From an uncultured Flavobacteriales bacterium (GTDB taxonomy: Bacteria; Bacteroidota; Bacteroidia; Flavobacteriales_G; NORP312), in assembly GCA_905480125.1 (NCBI GenBank), contig CAJQPE010000051.1, forward strand, positions 1-55,133: a DNA stretch of 55,133 nt, given 5' to 3'. The position numbers and the translations under genes are program-made. The notes beneath the pieces were generated by a model. The model saw nothing but the letters and a program-made list of their open reading frames with translations. It was not told the DNA's origin and did no database searches. Every line of letters begins with the position of its first letter. The first letter of the stretch is position 1. Positions 53,319 to 55,133 of the stretch are shown piece after piece.

Positions 53319-55133
53319 TTATTTGAAAAAAGTAATATGTCCTATGTATTCGAATGGAGTGGTATTGAATTCACCATCTTCCCAACGTTCGGTTGATTTT
53401 ATGGAAGTAACCTTGTATACATAAACACCATTCGGCACATATTCACCATTTCCATTATCATTTTTTCCATTCCATCCATTTTCTGGTGATTTTGTTAAAA
53501 ATATTCTTTTTCCCCACCGGTCAAATATCTCTAAAGAATAATCTCCTTCAACTTGACTGAACCCAGAGCCAATAGGTCTGAATATGTCATTTTTTCCATC
53601 TCCGTTTGGTGAGAAAGCGTTTGGTATGTACATCATGTATTGGCCGTTGATGAAAATGACTTTGGTCGTATCATCAATACATCCATCTACAGTTTCAACA
53701 TCTAATTTAACGGAGTAATAACCAGTATCTACAGGATAGATAAAGCTCGGATTTTGAAGCGTATCGTTTCCTAAAATATTTACACCATCAGAATAGTAGA
53801 ATGTCCAGTCCCATATGTTCACAGCTCCATATGATTCATCCGTGAAGTCAATTTCGGTATCAAGTATTGTTGGATCTACAGTGCTTGAGAAATCAGCGAT
53901 AGGTAGTTCGTTTACCGTTATCATATCGAAATAAGTGTATGCAGCAGAACAGCCATCCCCAGATATTACAGAGAGTGTTACATCATACCAATCAACATTG
54001 CTAAAAGTATGAACGAAAGATCCACATGAATTGTCTGTAATAAAAGTTCCGTCTTGCAGTTGCCAAAGGCAAGTTGTAATATTTGATACAGATCCAGAAA
54101 CAGGAGATATTGTTGTAGTAAACGGCTGGCAACCCTCATATTCAGTAGCGGTAGCTAAAGGAGCAGGTGTGGGGTAGAAGCCTACATTTACGGTATCAGT
54201 ATGGACAGGAGAACAACCATCACTAATAGTAACAACATAAAAGTCTGGTAAAGGGTAGGTATTAGGATACGTTGTATGAGCCGAGCCGTTTCCGATTGAG
54301 TGGTCCCAAGTATAAGAATATGGTCCACCATTTCCGCCCCATGCAAATGACCATAAGTCTAAAGCAACACCATCACAAATGGTTGCAGCGGGAGTACTTG
54401 TAGATTGGATTAATGGTTTAACGTTAACCATAAGGGGAGTTGAAACAACTTCGCAATTGTTTACATCTGTCGCCGTAACTTGATAAAATGATGAAACAAT
54501 AGGATTGACAACAATGGGTGAGCCGATTCCAGCATCCCAAGCGTAAGAATATGGAGCTCCATTTCCACCAGTGGCAATTGCTGATAAGTTTGTAGCTTGA
54601 CCATAACAAATTGCAGTTTGTGAAGCATTTGGTGTAACTGAAACAGCTGTTGGCTCAGTTACGGTAGCTGTAGAAACTACAAAGCATCCGGAGGCATCAG
54701 TTGCAGTGACAGTATGCGTACCTGCACATAAGTTAATAGCTTGAATGCCGTTTTGGAAACCTGCTCCAGCATCCCATTGATAAGTAAAAACAGAGGACCC
54801 TCCTGAAATCGGAGCAACTAGCACAGTGCCGGTTCCATCACAATCTGTATTACATGTGGCAGGAGTTGAGTTTGTAATTGCCGTGGGGAAAGGTGTGGTA
54901 CTTACAGATACGCAATGGGTAGTATAACAACCTGTCGCAGCAGGGTCAGTAATTGTAACACAGAATTGACCAGAGGAAACATTGGTTAATGAAGCACTAG
55001 TTTGGCCATTATCCCATTGGTAAATATAAATTGAACTAGGTCCACCGATAACTCCAGTAATAGAAGCAGAACCATTTTCTTGATTACAAGTTGAAATAGA
55101 TGTTGTAGAGCCTGTAACGGATAATATTGGAGG
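53319..55133 (-). CDS. T9SS type B substrate with SprB-type repeats (C-terminal part, runs off the window)
   Basis: Large secreted surface protein; 604 residues are visible and the frame is open to the right edge, so the start lies beyond 55133. Repeated SprB-like modules have the pattern TCNxDCDGTGTVLVAPISGG, YQWDxGxG and TVTATDASGC. A PKD-like domain follows (IADFSSTVDP to YYSVKLDVETVDGC). The last about 90 residues form the CHU_C / gliding motility-associated sorting domain: NAFSPNGDGKNDIFRP, LEIFDRWGKRIF, WNGKNDNG and a final YIGHITFFK. The modules suggest adhesion or motility at the cell surface. Confidence 0.92.
   Translation of the reverse strand, partial: PPILSVTGSTTSISTCNQENGSASITGVIGGPSSIYIYQWDNGQTSASLTNVSSGQFCVTITDPAATGCYTTHCVSVSTTPFPTAITNSTPATCNTDCDGTGTVLVAPISGGSSVFTYQWDAGAGFQNGIQAINLCAGTHTVTATDASGCFVVSTATVTEPTAVSVTPNASQTAICYGQATNLSAIATGGNGAPYSYAWDAGIGSPIVVNPIVSSFYQVTATDVNNCEVVSTPLMVNVKPLIQSTSTPAATICDGVALDLWSFAWGGNGGPYSYTWDHSIGNGSAHTTYPNTYPLPDFYVVTISDGCSPVHTDTVNVGFYPTPAPLATATEYEGCQPFTTTISPVSGSVSNITTCLWQLQDGTFITDNSCGSFVHTFSNVDWYDVTLSVISGDGCSAAYTYFDMITVNELPIADFSSTVDPTILDTEIDFTDESYGAVNIWDWTFYYSDGVNILGNDTLQNPSFIYPVDTGYYSVKLDVETVDGCIDDTTKVIFINGQYMMYIPNAFSPNGDGKNDIFRPIGSGFSQVEGDYSLEIFDRWGKRIFLTKSPENGWNGKNDNGNGEYVPNGVYVYKVTSIKSTERWEDGEFNTTPFEYIGHITFFK

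Noticed and set aside
1-55133. CRISPR arrays, tRNA/rRNA genes, insertion sequences or prophage
   Set aside because: No direct-repeat spacer pattern, no tRNA-like cloverleaf with a TTCGA arm, no transposase or phage protein was recognised on either strand.

Overview
The window looks like a chromosomal segment of a low-GC Bacteroidota, most likely of the Flavobacteriales or a close relative. Evidence: a primary sigma factor without region 1.1; promoters of the TAnnTTTG / TAnnTTCG type; a T9SS type B (gliding-associated) C-terminal sorting domain; bacillithiol synthase BshC; DUF4294; an E1 alpha-beta fusion dehydrogenase; and many small outer-membrane barrels and lipoproteins. Starts often lack a clear Shine-Dalgarno, as is usual in this phylum. 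No tRNA, rRNA, CRISPR array, IS element, phage or conjugation gene was recognised, so this is mostly core genome with strain-variable surface genes.

Layout. 1-8065 (+): 3' part of ftsY with a repeated Ala/Glu-rich extension, rimO, a small basic secreted protein, bshC, guaA and a triple-LysM receptor-like protein. 8069-17774 (-): a long colinear run, in transcription order lolD, a TIGR02757 protein, a BatA-like membrane VWA protein, a dihydroorotase-like protein that lacks metal ligands, two tandem MORN/YwqK-like paralogues, ftsK and a LolA-like carrier. 17891-21375 (+): sucC, accC and a DUF4294 protein. 21372-25604 (-): an Idh-type oxidoreductase, a lipoprotein, a sugar-phosphate transferase and 3-hydroxyacyl-CoA dehydrogenase. 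25713-32170 (+): pcm, a barrel and two lipoproteins, an M23/LysM endopeptidase, a small membrane protein, an MscS channel and another barrel. 32209-36137 (-): long GAPDH, rpoD, HtrA protease. 36284-40545 (+): a tightly overlapping operon dapF - unknown - GNAT - mltG - phosphohexomutase. 40630-43161 (-): clpC. 43389-47218 (+): gyrA and a TPR protein, followed by a decayed TonB-C-like pseudogene. 47558-52555 (-): YkgJ-type protein, murQ, a barrel, and the E1 fusion enzyme. 52941-53285 (+): panD. 53319 to the window end (-): the C-terminal part of a large SprB-repeat/PKD adhesin-like T9SS substrate.

Common themes are cell envelope biogenesis (LolA/LolD, mltG, M23, murQ, dapF, LysM receptor, MscS, HtrA), lipid and central metabolism (accC, sucC, hbd, E1, GAPDH, panD) and DNA or protein housekeeping (ftsK, gyrA, clpC, rpoD, ftsY, rimO). 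I do not see a clear new multi-gene defence or biosynthetic system. The most unusual local signals are the catalytically degenerate dihydroorotase coupled to the BatA-like gene, a dehydrogenase with altered cofactor and EKP motifs, a nine-G tract inside the HtrA gene, the FtsY repeat extension, a TonB-like pseudogene, and promoters so close to the ATG that leaderless transcripts are likely.
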